The notes under the pieces: model-generated | Databases searched by the model: none | Seen by the model: the letters and a program-made list of their open reading frames with translations, nothing else | Told to the model about the DNA's origin: nothing | Assembly: GCF_009831765.1 (NCBI RefSeq) | Contig: NZ_WSSB01000010.1 | Span: 1 to 64,000, forward strand | DNA length: 64,000 nt | Direction of reading: 5' to 3' | Source: Craterilacuibacter sinensis | GTDB lineage: Bacteria > Pseudomonadota > Gammaproteobacteria > Burkholderiales > Chromobacteriaceae | Position numbers and translations under genes: made by a program | Shown here: piece after piece, positions 56,203-64,000 of the stretch | Layout: each line of letters begins with the position of its first letter | How positions within the stretch are numbered: position 1 is the first letter of the stretch

Positions 56203-57555
56203 ATGCTTGACAACCTGACGACACGCCTGACGGGCGTGATCAAGACGCTGCGCGGAAACGCCCGTCTCTCCGAATCCAACATCCAGGACGCGATGCGCGA
56301 AGTGCGCATGGCGCTGCTGGAAGCCGACGTGGCACTGCCCGTGGTCAAGTCCTTTATCGCCCAGGTCAAAGAGCGCGCGCTCGGCCAGGACGTAATGGGC
56401 AGCCTGACCCCGGGTCAGGCGCTGGTCGGCGTGGTCAACGACGAGTTGACCCGCCTGATGGGCGAGAAAAACGACGCCCTGAATCTGGCGGCCCAGCCGC
56501 CGGCGGTGGTACTGATGGCCGGCCTGCAAGGCGCGGGTAAAACCACCACCGTCGGCAAGCTGGCCAAGCTGCTGAAGGAAACGCAGAAGAAAAAGGTGCT
56601 GGTGGTCTCGGCCGACGTGTACCGTCCGGCCGCCATCGAGCAGCTGAAACTGCTGGCCGAACAGGCCGGCGTCGAGTGGTTCCCGTCCGAGGGTTCGCAA
56701 AAACCGGTCGATATTGCACTGGCCGCCATTGACTACGCCAAGCGCCATTTCTTCGACGTACTGATGGTCGATACCGCCGGCCGTCTGGCCATCGACGAAG
56801 CGATGATGGCCGAGATCAAGGCGCTGCACGCCGCGGTCAAGCCGGTGGAAACGCTGTTTGTGGTGGATGCGATGCAGGGCCAGGATGCGGTCAATACTGC
56901 ACAGGCCTTTGGCGAAGCGCTGCCACTGACCGGCGTGGTACTGACCAAGATGGATGGCGACTCGCGCGGCGGCGCGGCCTTGTCGGTACGCCACGTTACC
57001 GGCAAGCCGATCAAGTTTATCGGTGTCGGCGAAAAGCTCACCGGCCTTGAACCGTTCCACCCTGACCGTATCGCCAACCGTATCCTGGGTATGGGCGATG
57101 TACTGAGCCTGATCGAGGATGTGCAAAAAGGCATCGATCAGGACGAAGCGGCCAAGATCGCCAAGAAGCTCAAGTCAGGCAAGGGCTTCGATCTGGAAGA
57201 CTTCCTCGGCCAGATGCAACAGATGAAAAAGATGGGCGGCGTCACCAGCATGCTGGAAAAGATGCCGGGCCAGATGGGCCAGATGGCCAAGGGAATCAAG
57301 GGTGATGAAGCCGAGAAATCGATGCGCCGCATCGAGGGCATTATCTACTCGATGACGCCGCTGGAACGGCGCAAGCCCGAACTATTGAAAGCCAGCCGCA
57401 AGCGCCGCATCGCCACCGGCGCCGGTGTCTCGGTACAGGAAGTCAACAAGCTGCTCAAGCAGTTCGAGGAGATGCAGAAGATGATGAAGCAGTTCTCCAA
57501 GGGCGGCCTGTCCAAGATGATGCGCGGCATGAAGGGCATGTTGCCCGGCATGTAA
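56203..57555 (+). CDS. ffh: Signal recognition particle protein Ffh
   Basis: Ffh (450 residues) binds signal peptides and 4.5S RNA and hands ribosomes to FtsY. The N-domain (1-90) is followed by the GTPase G-domain with G1 GLQGAGKTTT (about residues 107-116), VDTAGR (near 190) and TKMDGDSRGGAALS (near 248), and a methionine-rich M-domain (about 325-450) with MQQMKKMGG and MMKQFSKGGLSKMMRGMKGM. AAGGA precedes the ATG. TAAAAT at 56137-56142 may be its -10. Confidence 0.97.
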   Translation: MLDNLTTRLTGVIKTLRGNARLSESNIQDAMREVRMALLEADVALPVVKSFIAQVKERALGQDVMGSLTPGQALVGVVNDELTRLMGEKNDALNLAAQPPAVVLMAGLQGAGKTTTVGKLAKLLKETQKKKVLVVSADVYRPAAIEQLKLLAEQAGVEWFPSEGSQKPVDIALAAIDYAKRHFFDVLMVDTAGRLAIDEAMMAEIKALHAAVKPVETLFVVDAMQGQDAVNTAQAFGEALPLTGVVLTKMDGDSRGGAALSVRHVTGKPIKFIGVGEKLTGLEPFHPDRIANRILGMGDVLSLIEDVQKGIDQDEAAKIAKKLKSGKGFDLEDFLGQMQQMKKMGGVTSMLEKMPGQMGQMAKGIKGDEAEKSMRRIEGIIYSMTPLERRKPELLKASRKRRIATGAGVSVQEVNKLLKQFEEMQKMMKQFSKGGLSKMMRGMKGMLPGM

Positions 57556-57607
57556 AAGCGCAAAACAAGGGTCCCCAGAGACCCGGCGCGAACAACAAGG
57601 GAAGCCC

Positions 57608-57706
57608 ATGTCGCCGGAGGCCGTATTTCCGCAGCAACGGCGCGCTGCGCTGCCCGCATCGCAACACCCCAAGCATTTTGCCGCCGGCTTGCGCCGCTGG
57701 CACTGA
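57608..57706 (+). CDS. Candidate small ORF between ffh and purB
   Basis: A 32-codon frame (MSPEAVFPQQRR ... LRRWH) is preceded by AAGGGAAG at a suitable distance. It lies in the 203-base gap between ffh and purB and is rich in Arg and Ala. I do not recognise a family. It might be a short leader peptide or chance; a second short frame overlaps the purB start. The gap also holds GC-rich inverted repeats (GCCGGC-type). Confidence 0.2.
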   Translation: MSPEAVFPQQRRAALPASQHPKHFAAGLRRWH

Positions 57707-57716
57707 TTGACCATGA

Positions 57717-59129
<1,413 letters not shown>

Positions 59130-59154
59130 AACGGCATTCATCCGGCTCCAACAC

Positions 59155-59183
59155 ACGCCATCCTGCTCAGGGTGGCGTTTTTT
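59155..59183 (+). terminator. Rho-independent terminator after purB
   Basis: ACGCCATCC (59155-59163) pairs with GGGTGGCGT (59170-59178; one G-T pair), followed by a run of six T ending at 59183. Confidence 0.88.
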
Positions 59184-59225
59184 CTGCCTCCAATGGCCCG
59201 ACTGCTCCCGGCAATCGGCTGCCGA

Positions 59226-59248
59226 AAATCCGGCACACCGCCGGATTT
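59226..59248 (+). promoter_or_regulatory. Inverted repeat upstream of the cntA sigma-54 promoter (possible enhancer site)
   Basis: AAATCCGGC (59226-59234) and GCCGGATTT (59240-59248) are perfect inverted repeats with a five-base centre, about 105-130 bases upstream of the predicted cntA start. No T-tract follows, so it is not a terminator. Position and symmetry fit a binding site for the sigma-54 activator encoded at 61489-62925. This is inferred. Confidence 0.45.
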
Positions 59249-59328
59249 ACAGCACAAGCACTGAAATCCGCTCCTAGCCCAAGACAGTACAAACCATAAA
59301 AATCAATAACTTACAAACAAGAACACAA

Positions 59329-59344
59329 TGGCACGCCGCATGCT
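59329..59344 (+). promoter_or_regulatory. Sigma-54 promoter of cntAB
   Basis: TGGCACGCCGCATGCT matches the -24/-12 consensus TGGCAC-N5-TTGCW, with the invariant GG (59330-59331) and GC (59342-59343) exactly ten bases apart. The start is predicted near 59355, about 42 bases before the cntA ATG. The divergent or neighbouring gene for an enhancer-binding protein with an intact GAFTGA motif supports it. Confidence 0.75.
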
Positions 59345-59396
59345 AGGTAGAGCGCATAGAACACATTTTTGCCCTTTTCCTCCACAGGAGACAGCC

Positions 59397-60548
59397 ATGC
59401 AGCAACACCAGAGCCTGCAACTACCGGATGATTTCTGCCGCGATCTAGACCATGCCTATACCTTGCCGGCCAACTATTACACCTCCGAGTCGGTATTCCA
59501 GCACGAAAAGGAGCATATTTTCGCCCATGCCTGGCTTTGCCTATGCCACGCTAGCGAACTGGCTGAAATCAACGCTTATGTCACGCGCAAAATCGTCGGA
59601 GAGAATCTGGTCGCGGTGCGTGGCCGCGACGGTGTGCTGCGCGCCTTCTACAACGTCTGCCCGCACCGCGGCCACGAGCTATTCAAAGACAGCGGCATTT
59701 CTCGCAATATGGTGAGCTGCCCCTACCACGCATGGACTTTCAAGCTGGACGGCGAACTGGCGGTGGCGCGCAACTGCGAGAACGTCGCCCACTTCGACAA
59801 GGCCGACTACAGCCTGACCCCGCTCAGGGTGGCAGAGTACGCCGGCTTCGTCTTCGTCAACATGGATATGGACGCCGCGCCTATCGAACAGACACTCTCC
59901 GGACTGGACGCCCATCTCAAATCAGTCTGCCCCAACATTGCCGAACTGCAGGTGGCATCGCGCACCATTACCGACACCCCCGCCAACTGGAAGGTGATTG
60001 TCGACAATTATATGGAGTGCTACCACTGCGCGCCGGCGCATCCCGGATTTTCCAGTTCGGTCGATAGCGCCAGCTACACCCATACCTTTCACGGCAACTG
60101 GACATTGCAGCACGGACTCAGCAGATCGTCGGATCAGGGCTACGCCTTCGGTCAGGAGGTCAGCAACCAGGCATTCAGCGGCTACTGGGCCTGGCCCTGC
60201 GTCATGTTCAACGTGGTGCCGGGTGATGACACCATGACCGTCATCTACGAGTACCCGGTGTCTGCCGGGCTGACCGTGCAGTACTACGAGGTGCTGATGA
60301 AGAGCAAGGATGTCACGCCACAGCAGCGCGACTTTATCACCTGGGCCACGCAGACCTTCCGTCCTGAAGATCTGAGGCTGGTCGAAAGCGTGCAGCAAGG
60401 CCTGCAGTCGCGCGGCTACCGCGGCCAGGGCCGGATCATGGTCGACGCTAACCGCAGCGGCATCAGCGAGCACGGTATCGCCCACTTCCATCGCAAGGTC
60501 GCCGCCTGCTATGCCGCCCAGAATGGACAGAACGATGCCTGCGACTGA
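59397..60548 (+). CDS. cntA: Carnitine monooxygenase oxygenase subunit (CntA/YeaW-type Rieske oxygenase)
   Basis: The 383-residue protein resembles CntA/YeaW along its length, for example in VCPHRGHELF, CPYHAWTFKLDG, TPANWKVIVDNYMECYHC and the C-terminal SGISEHGIAHFH. CntA cleaves carnitine to trimethylamine and malic semialdehyde. The Rieske cluster ligands are Cys88, His90, Cys108 and His111; mononuclear iron ligands are His210 and His215 with a downstream Asp. Glu207 replaces the usual bridging Asp, as in characterised CntA. AGGAG precedes the ATG. Other quaternary amines (betaine, butyrobetaine, choline) are possible substrates. Confidence 0.87.
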   Translation: MQQHQSLQLPDDFCRDLDHAYTLPANYYTSESVFQHEKEHIFAHAWLCLCHASELAEINAYVTRKIVGENLVAVRGRDGVLRAFYNVCPHRGHELFKDSGISRNMVSCPYHAWTFKLDGELAVARNCENVAHFDKADYSLTPLRVAEYAGFVFVNMDMDAAPIEQTLSGLDAHLKSVCPNIAELQVASRTITDTPANWKVIVDNYMECYHCAPAHPGFSSSVDSASYTHTFHGNWTLQHGLSRSSDQGYAFGQEVSNQAFSGYWAWPCVMFNVVPGDDTMTVIYEYPVSAGLTVQYYEVLMKSKDVTPQQRDFITWATQTFRPEDLRLVESVQQGLQSRGYRGQGRIMVDANRSGISEHGIAHFHRKVAACYAAQNGQNDACD

Positions 60549-61482
60549 ATGGCTGCACGCCACGCTCGGCGAGACGCAGCCCCTCGCCGATGGCATCTGC
60601 CAGCTAAGCTTGCTGCCGGACACACCCTATCCGCCATACGCGTCCGGCAGCCACCTGCTGGTGCGTGTCGGCGGGCAGGCCGACGGCCCGACAAATGCCT
60701 ATTCGCTACTGGGCGGCAGCGCTAGGAACGATGTGCGCATTGCCGTGCAGCGTGCCGAAGCATCGCGCGGCGGCTCGCACTGGCTGCACACACTCAGACC
60801 GGGCGACCGGCTTTGTATCAGCACACCGGCCAACCTGTTCCCACTGGAACCTAACGCCAGCGGGCACATGTTCATTGCGGGCGGGATCGGCATCACTCCG
60901 TTTATCGCACATCTGGCCGCGCTGGATGCCACTGGCCAGCGCGCCCGCTTGCACTATGCCTACCGCAGCGCCAGCAAAGCGGCCTTCGTGGCAGAGCTGT
61001 CCGGCTACGCCGATACGCAATGCTATGATGCCGGCCGTGGCCAGCGCATGGACATCAGGGCGCTACTGCAAGGTGTCGACGCGCACACCCATGTCTACGC
61101 CTGCGGCCCACAGCGACTGCTGGACGACGTCGAGCTTCACGGCGCCGACCTGCGTGCCGCTGGGCGCCTGCATATCGAACAGTTCAGTCCGCCTGCGCAT
61201 CTGGCTACGGACGACAGCTTCACCATACAGCTAGCCCGCAGCGGTCAGCGACTGACCGTGGCGGCAGGAGAAAGCATCCTCGACGCCGTCCGGCGGCAAA
61301 GCACGGCCAAAGTAGAAAGCCTGTGCCGGGAAGGCTACTGCGGCACCTGTGAAACCCGCCTCCTGTCCGGACAAGCGGCGCACCGCGACCAGTACCTGAG
61401 CGATCAGGAAAAGCAGGCGCAAGACCGCATCATGCTGTGCGTGTCGCGCGCAGCATGCTCGCAACTGGTACTGGACCTGTAA
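60535..61482 (+). CDS. cntB: Carnitine monooxygenase reductase subunit (CntB/YeaX type)
   Basis: CntB passes electrons from NAD(P)H through FMN and a 2Fe-2S cluster to CntA. The 315-residue protein has a flavin domain with SHLLVRV and a NAYSLLGG flavin motif (about residues 45-66), a nucleotide domain with FIAGGIGITPFIAHL (about 112-126) and YACGPQRLLD, and a C-terminal ferredoxin domain with CREGYCGTCETRLLSG (about 269-284) and a distal Cys near 305. The ATG at 60535 overlaps cntA by 14 bases. This is the oxygenase reductase arrangement of family I. Confidence 0.87.
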   Translation: MPATEWLHATLGETQPLADGICQLSLLPDTPYPPYASGSHLLVRVGGQADGPTNAYSLLGGSARNDVRIAVQRAEASRGGSHWLHTLRPGDRLCISTPANLFPLEPNASGHMFIAGGIGITPFIAHLAALDATGQRARLHYAYRSASKAAFVAELSGYADTQCYDAGRGQRMDIRALLQGVDAHTHVYACGPQRLLDDVELHGADLRAAGRLHIEQFSPPAHLATDDSFTIQLARSGQRLTVAAGESILDAVRRQSTAKVESLCREGYCGTCETRLLSGQAAHRDQYLSDQEKQAQDRIMLCVSRAACSQLVLDL

Positions 61483-61488
61483 CCAGGC

Positions 61489-62925
61489 TCAGTCATCCAT
61501 GACCTGCTGCGCCAGCCGGATGCCGTATTTCTTCATTTTGTACTGCAAGGTGGCACGCGGCAGCCCGCAGCGGCGTGCCGCTTCGGACAAGTTGGGATAG
61601 CGGCGCAGATAATGCAGCAGTAACTGGCGCTCGAAGCCGGCCAGCTGCTCGTCCAGCGTACCTGATGCCTCGTCGACTTCGGGCTGCGTGCCCGACTGTG
61701 CAGCGGGTGGCATCGACGCCGCTACCGGCCGTGGCGCAGCCGTTTGCTCATCATCCTCCAGTAGTACAAAGTCGAGTTCCTCGCCGTTTTCACAGAAAAT
61801 CAGGCTGCGCAGCATGATGTTTTCCAGCATGCGTACATTGCCCGGCCAGCTGTGCCGTTGCAGCCGTTCGAGTACCGCCGGGCTGATGCGCTGCACCCGA
61901 TTGCCGGTCAGCTTGCCGTGGCGGGCAAGAAAAGCGTGTGCCAGCAAGGGAATATCATGCCGACGCTCACGTAGCGGCGGGATGGTGAGATAGCCGACGT
62001 TCAGCCGGTACAAAAGATCAGGACGGATATGCTGCCGGCGCAGCATGTCCTGCGGCGACTCGTTGGTCGCTGCAATAATGCGCACGTCGACGCGAATCTC
62101 CCGACTGGCCCCCACACGACGGAAAGTCATCTCCTGCAAGGCACGCAACAGCTTGGCCTGCACCGCCAGCGGCATCGAGTTGAGCTCGTCAAGAAACAAT
62201 GTGCCGCCATGCGCCCCCTCAAGCAGGCCGGCGCGGTCTTCGGCACCGGTAAACGCCCCCTTCACTGTGCCAAACAGCGCGCTTTCAAACAATTGCTCGG
62301 GCGTAGCAGCGCAGTTAAGCACCAGATATGGCTTACCGGCACGCGCACTCTGGCTATGCAGCAGGCGGGCAAACAACTCCTTGCCGGTTCCTGTCTCACC
62401 GTAGATCAGTACCTGCACATCGGTGCGTGCCAGACGCTGCGCCTGCTGCACCAGTTTTTGCATCGCAGGATCGCAAGTAACAATTCCATAATCATTAAGC
62501 GGCAACCGTTCGTGCAGACGCTGCTGCAGGTCGACAAAACGCTCGTGCAGTTGATTGACCTCGGTCAGGTCGCGCGCGACTTCGATCGCCCCTATCACAG
62601 CGCCGTCGGCATTACTCAGCGGCAAGGTGGTATGCACCTGATGCACCGGCTTGCCGCTGGCGTTGTAGTAAAGCTGGTACTGGTTGTGATAACGCTTGCC
62701 GCTATCCAGAGCCTGCAACAGCGTACTGCTGTGCTGATTCATACCTGGGTAGACCTGCAGCAGCGACCGGCCGAGCGCACGCTCGGCCAGACAGTCGTCC
62801 AGACGCGCACTCTCCGCGTTGTAATACACATAGTGACCGTCAGCGTCGACGATGGCGACCGCCAGCGGCAGGCTGTCAAGAAACTCGGCCAGCATGGAAA
62901 TGCTGGCTGCAAGTTGCGTGTCCAT
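61489..62925 (-). CDS. Sigma-54-dependent transcriptional activator with PAS domain
   Basis: The 478-residue protein has an N-terminal PAS domain (about residues 8-125), a AAA activator domain with Walker A GETGTGKE (176-183), GAFTGA (223-228), Walker B GGTLFLDE (240-247), and a C-terminal Fis-type helix-turn-helix (about 435-472, with NLSEAARRCGLPRATLQYKMKKYGI key region). No receiver domain is present, so it likely senses a small molecule or redox state by PAS. It lies convergent to cntB and divergent to the ABC ATPase gene; both those units have -24/-12 promoters, suggesting it controls them. GGAGAG precedes the ATG. Confidence 0.9.
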   Translation of the reverse strand: MDTQLAASISMLAEFLDSLPLAVAIVDADGHYVYYNAESARLDDCLAERALGRSLLQVYPGMNQHSSTLLQALDSGKRYHNQYQLYYNASGKPVHQVHTTLPLSNADGAVIGAIEVARDLTEVNQLHERFVDLQQRLHERLPLNDYGIVTCDPAMQKLVQQAQRLARTDVQVLIYGETGTGKELFARLLHSQSARAGKPYLVLNCAATPEQLFESALFGTVKGAFTGAEDRAGLLEGAHGGTLFLDELNSMPLAVQAKLLRALQEMTFRRVGASREIRVDVRIIAATNESPQDMLRRQHIRPDLLYRLNVGYLTIPPLRERRHDIPLLAHAFLARHGKLTGNRVQRISPAVLERLQRHSWPGNVRMLENIMLRSLIFCENGEELDFVLLEDDEQTAAPRPVAASMPPAAQSGTQPEVDEASGTLDEQLAGFERQLLLHYLRRYPNLSEAARRCGLPRATLQYKMKKYGIRLAQQVMDD

Positions 62926-63131
62926 GGTGTGTCTCTCCCGAGGATACTTCCTTTTTATGAATTACACATACCATGTTTCACACACTGGTGGACAGCAAAC
63001 TGTCAGCAAGCTCGCCCTGGCTGCCGAATATCCGGCATAAATGCAACTTTCCGCGTCAACGGCAGAAAACCGCCGCATCCCACACCATCTCAAGCCCTTG
63101 TTTTTACCTGCTTTTACCAGCAGAAGGCAGA
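62926..63131. other. Intergenic region between the activator and the ABC transporter gene
   Basis: About 200 bases with no gene. It probably holds the activator's own promoter and upstream sites for the sigma-54 promoter at 63132. An ATATCCGGCAT segment near 63027-63037 shares ATCCGGC with the inverted repeat at 59226, and ACCGCCGCAT at 63069 resembles its other arm, but they are not a neat palindrome. Confidence 0.35.
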
Positions 63132-63147
63132 TGGCACGTATCCTGCT
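63132..63147 (+). promoter_or_regulatory. Sigma-54 promoter of the ABC transporter gene
   Basis: TGGCACGTATCCTGCT matches the -24/-12 consensus; GG (63133-63134) and GC (63145-63146) are exactly ten bases apart. The start is predicted near 63158, about 37 bases before the ATG at 63195. It shares TGGCACG and TGCT with the cntA promoter. Confidence 0.72.
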
Positions 63148-63194
63148 TGGCAATAGACATCGTGTCGCCGCGCCAGCCTATCGTGCGCACTTAA

Positions 63195-64000
63195 ATGGGA
63201 AAAATCTTGCCGATGCTACCTGACCCACATGCAACCAAGCAGGCAGTCATCGAAATCGCTGACCTTCACAAACGCTTTGGCGCACACCCCGTGCTGCAAG
63301 GCGTCTCTTTTACTGCGCATCAGGGCGAGGTGGTGTCGTTAATTGGTGCCAGCGGCTCGGGCAAAAGCACCTTGCTGCGCTGCATGAACCTGCTGGAAGT
63401 CCCGGACAGTGGCCGGATCGTGATCGCCGGCGAGCAGGTGGCGTTCCGTAACGACCGCAAGGGGCAGACCATGGTGGCCGACCCGCGGCAGGTCGAGCGT
63501 ATCCGCACCCGCCTCGCCATGGTGTTCCAGCAGTTCAATCTCTGGCCGCATATGACAGTGCTGGAAAACCTGATCGAGGTTCCGGTACGCGTTCTGGGAC
63601 AAGCGCGCCCACAAGCAATTGAACTGGCCGAAACCCTGCTGGCCAAGGTCGGTATCGCCGACAAGCGCCACCATTATCCCGCCTTTCTTTCTGGCGGACA
63701 GCAGCAGCGTGTCGCCATCGCCCGCGCGCTGGCAACCCGCCCAAGCGTCATGCTGTTCGATGAACCGACCTCGGCACTGGATCCCGAGCTAGCAGGTGAA
63801 GTCCTGAAAGTGATAAGGAATCTGGCGCAGGAAGGCTGCACCATGGTGCTCGTCACGCACGAGATGGCGTTTGCGCGCGAAGTTTCCAGCAAGGTGCTGT
63901 TCCTGCATCAGGGGCGCATCGAAGAAGTGGGTACTGCGCAACAGGTATTCGAGTCGCCAAGCAGTGAACGCTGCCGGCAGTTTGTCAACGCCCAGTTCTG
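63195..64000 (+). CDS. Amino-acid-type ABC transporter ATP-binding protein (nearly complete)
   Basis: The visible 268 codons run to the window edge, where the frame reads QFVNAQF followed by TG, so a TGA stop may be just outside. Walker A is GASGSGKST (about residue 52), the Q-loop is VFQQFNLWPHMTV, the signature is LSGGQQQRV, Walker B is LFDEPTSALDP, and the His switch is LVTHEM. This is the HisP/GlnQ (PAAT) group that imports polar amino acids or opines. Permease and binding protein genes would be expected downstream. The start may be 63195 or 63213. Its sigma-54 promoter links it to cntAB. Confidence 0.88.
   Translation, partial: MGKILPMLPDPHATKQAVIEIADLHKRFGAHPVLQGVSFTAHQGEVVSLIGASGSGKSTLLRCMNLLEVPDSGRIVIAGEQVAFRNDRKGQTMVADPRQVERIRTRLAMVFQQFNLWPHMTVLENLIEVPVRVLGQARPQAIELAETLLAKVGIADKRHHYPAFLSGGQQQRVAIARALATRPSVMLFDEPTSALDPELAGEVLKVIRNLAQEGCTMVLVTHEMAFAREVSSKVLFLHQGRIEEVGTAQQVFESPSSERCRQFVNAQF

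Overview
The window looks like a chromosomal segment of a moderately GC-rich betaproteobacterium, most likely of the order Neisseriales (Chromobacteriaceae or a close relative). This is inferred from the proteins (Neisseria/Burkholderia-type porin, PilB-PilC-PilD followed by CoaE-ZapD-YacG, RlmE-FtsH-FolP-GlmM, YhbY and GreA neighbours) and from gene order. No rRNA, tRNA, CRISPR array or insertion sequence was seen. Nearly all genes are ordinary and densely packed, and the two window ends cut genes (arcC on the left, an ABC ATPase on the right).

Layout. 1-4.3 kb: arginine deiminase operon arcDABC on the minus strand, with an FNR/ANR-type box and promoter, then an AT-rich non-coding stretch of about 500 bases. 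4.8-12.8 kb: small metabolic and housekeeping units (ferredoxin-flavin reductase, SDR protein, trmB, glutathione peroxidase, DUF1841, hydroxyacid dehydrogenase, DUF2189, FKBP isomerase, DedA, alr). 12.9-19.4 kb: glmM, folP, ftsH, rlmE, yhbY, DUF4149 and greA. 19.4-24.6 kb: carA-leuE-carB, with a leucine-exporter gene inside the carbamoyl-phosphate synthase operon. 24.6-35.4 kb: complete type II secretion operon gspCDEFGHIJKLMN. 35.5-41.6 kb: a PhoX-type phosphatase behind a Pho box, placed between two 80-bp direct repeats, then acyl-CoA dehydrogenase and etfBA. 41.8-45.6 kb: MaoC hydratase, GNAT, queG, tsaE, amiC. 45.6-52.4 kb: pilB-pilC-pilD-coaE-zapD-yacG and a CorC-type protein. 52.5-59.2 kb: porin, photolyase, CcsA-like protein, ffh, purB. 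59.3-64 kb: a two-component Rieske oxygenase of the carnitine monooxygenase family (CntA/CntB), a PAS-containing sigma-54 activator, and an amino-acid-type ABC transporter ATPase.

How the genes work together. The arc operon provides fermentative ATP from arginine under low oxygen; carAB makes the same intermediate, carbamoyl phosphate, for biosynthesis. PilD encoded at 47.2-48.1 kb is expected to process both the type IV pilins and the pseudopilins of the Gsp operon. The acyl-CoA dehydrogenase feeds electrons to EtfAB, and a palindrome of the PsrA type sits upstream of etfB. The most distinctive unit is the right end: both cntA and the ABC ATPase gene carry -24/-12 (GG-N10-GC) promoters, on either side of the activator gene, which suggests a self-contained sigma-54 regulon for uptake and oxidative cleavage of a quaternary amine such as carnitine.

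Other points worth attention: the PhoX gene lies between repeats that contain a relic of the acyl-CoA dehydrogenase 3' end; a perfect palindrome overlaps the carA promoter; a canonical terminator separates ftsH from folP; and a three-tier nested hairpin lies between etfA and the acyl-CoA dehydrogenase gene.
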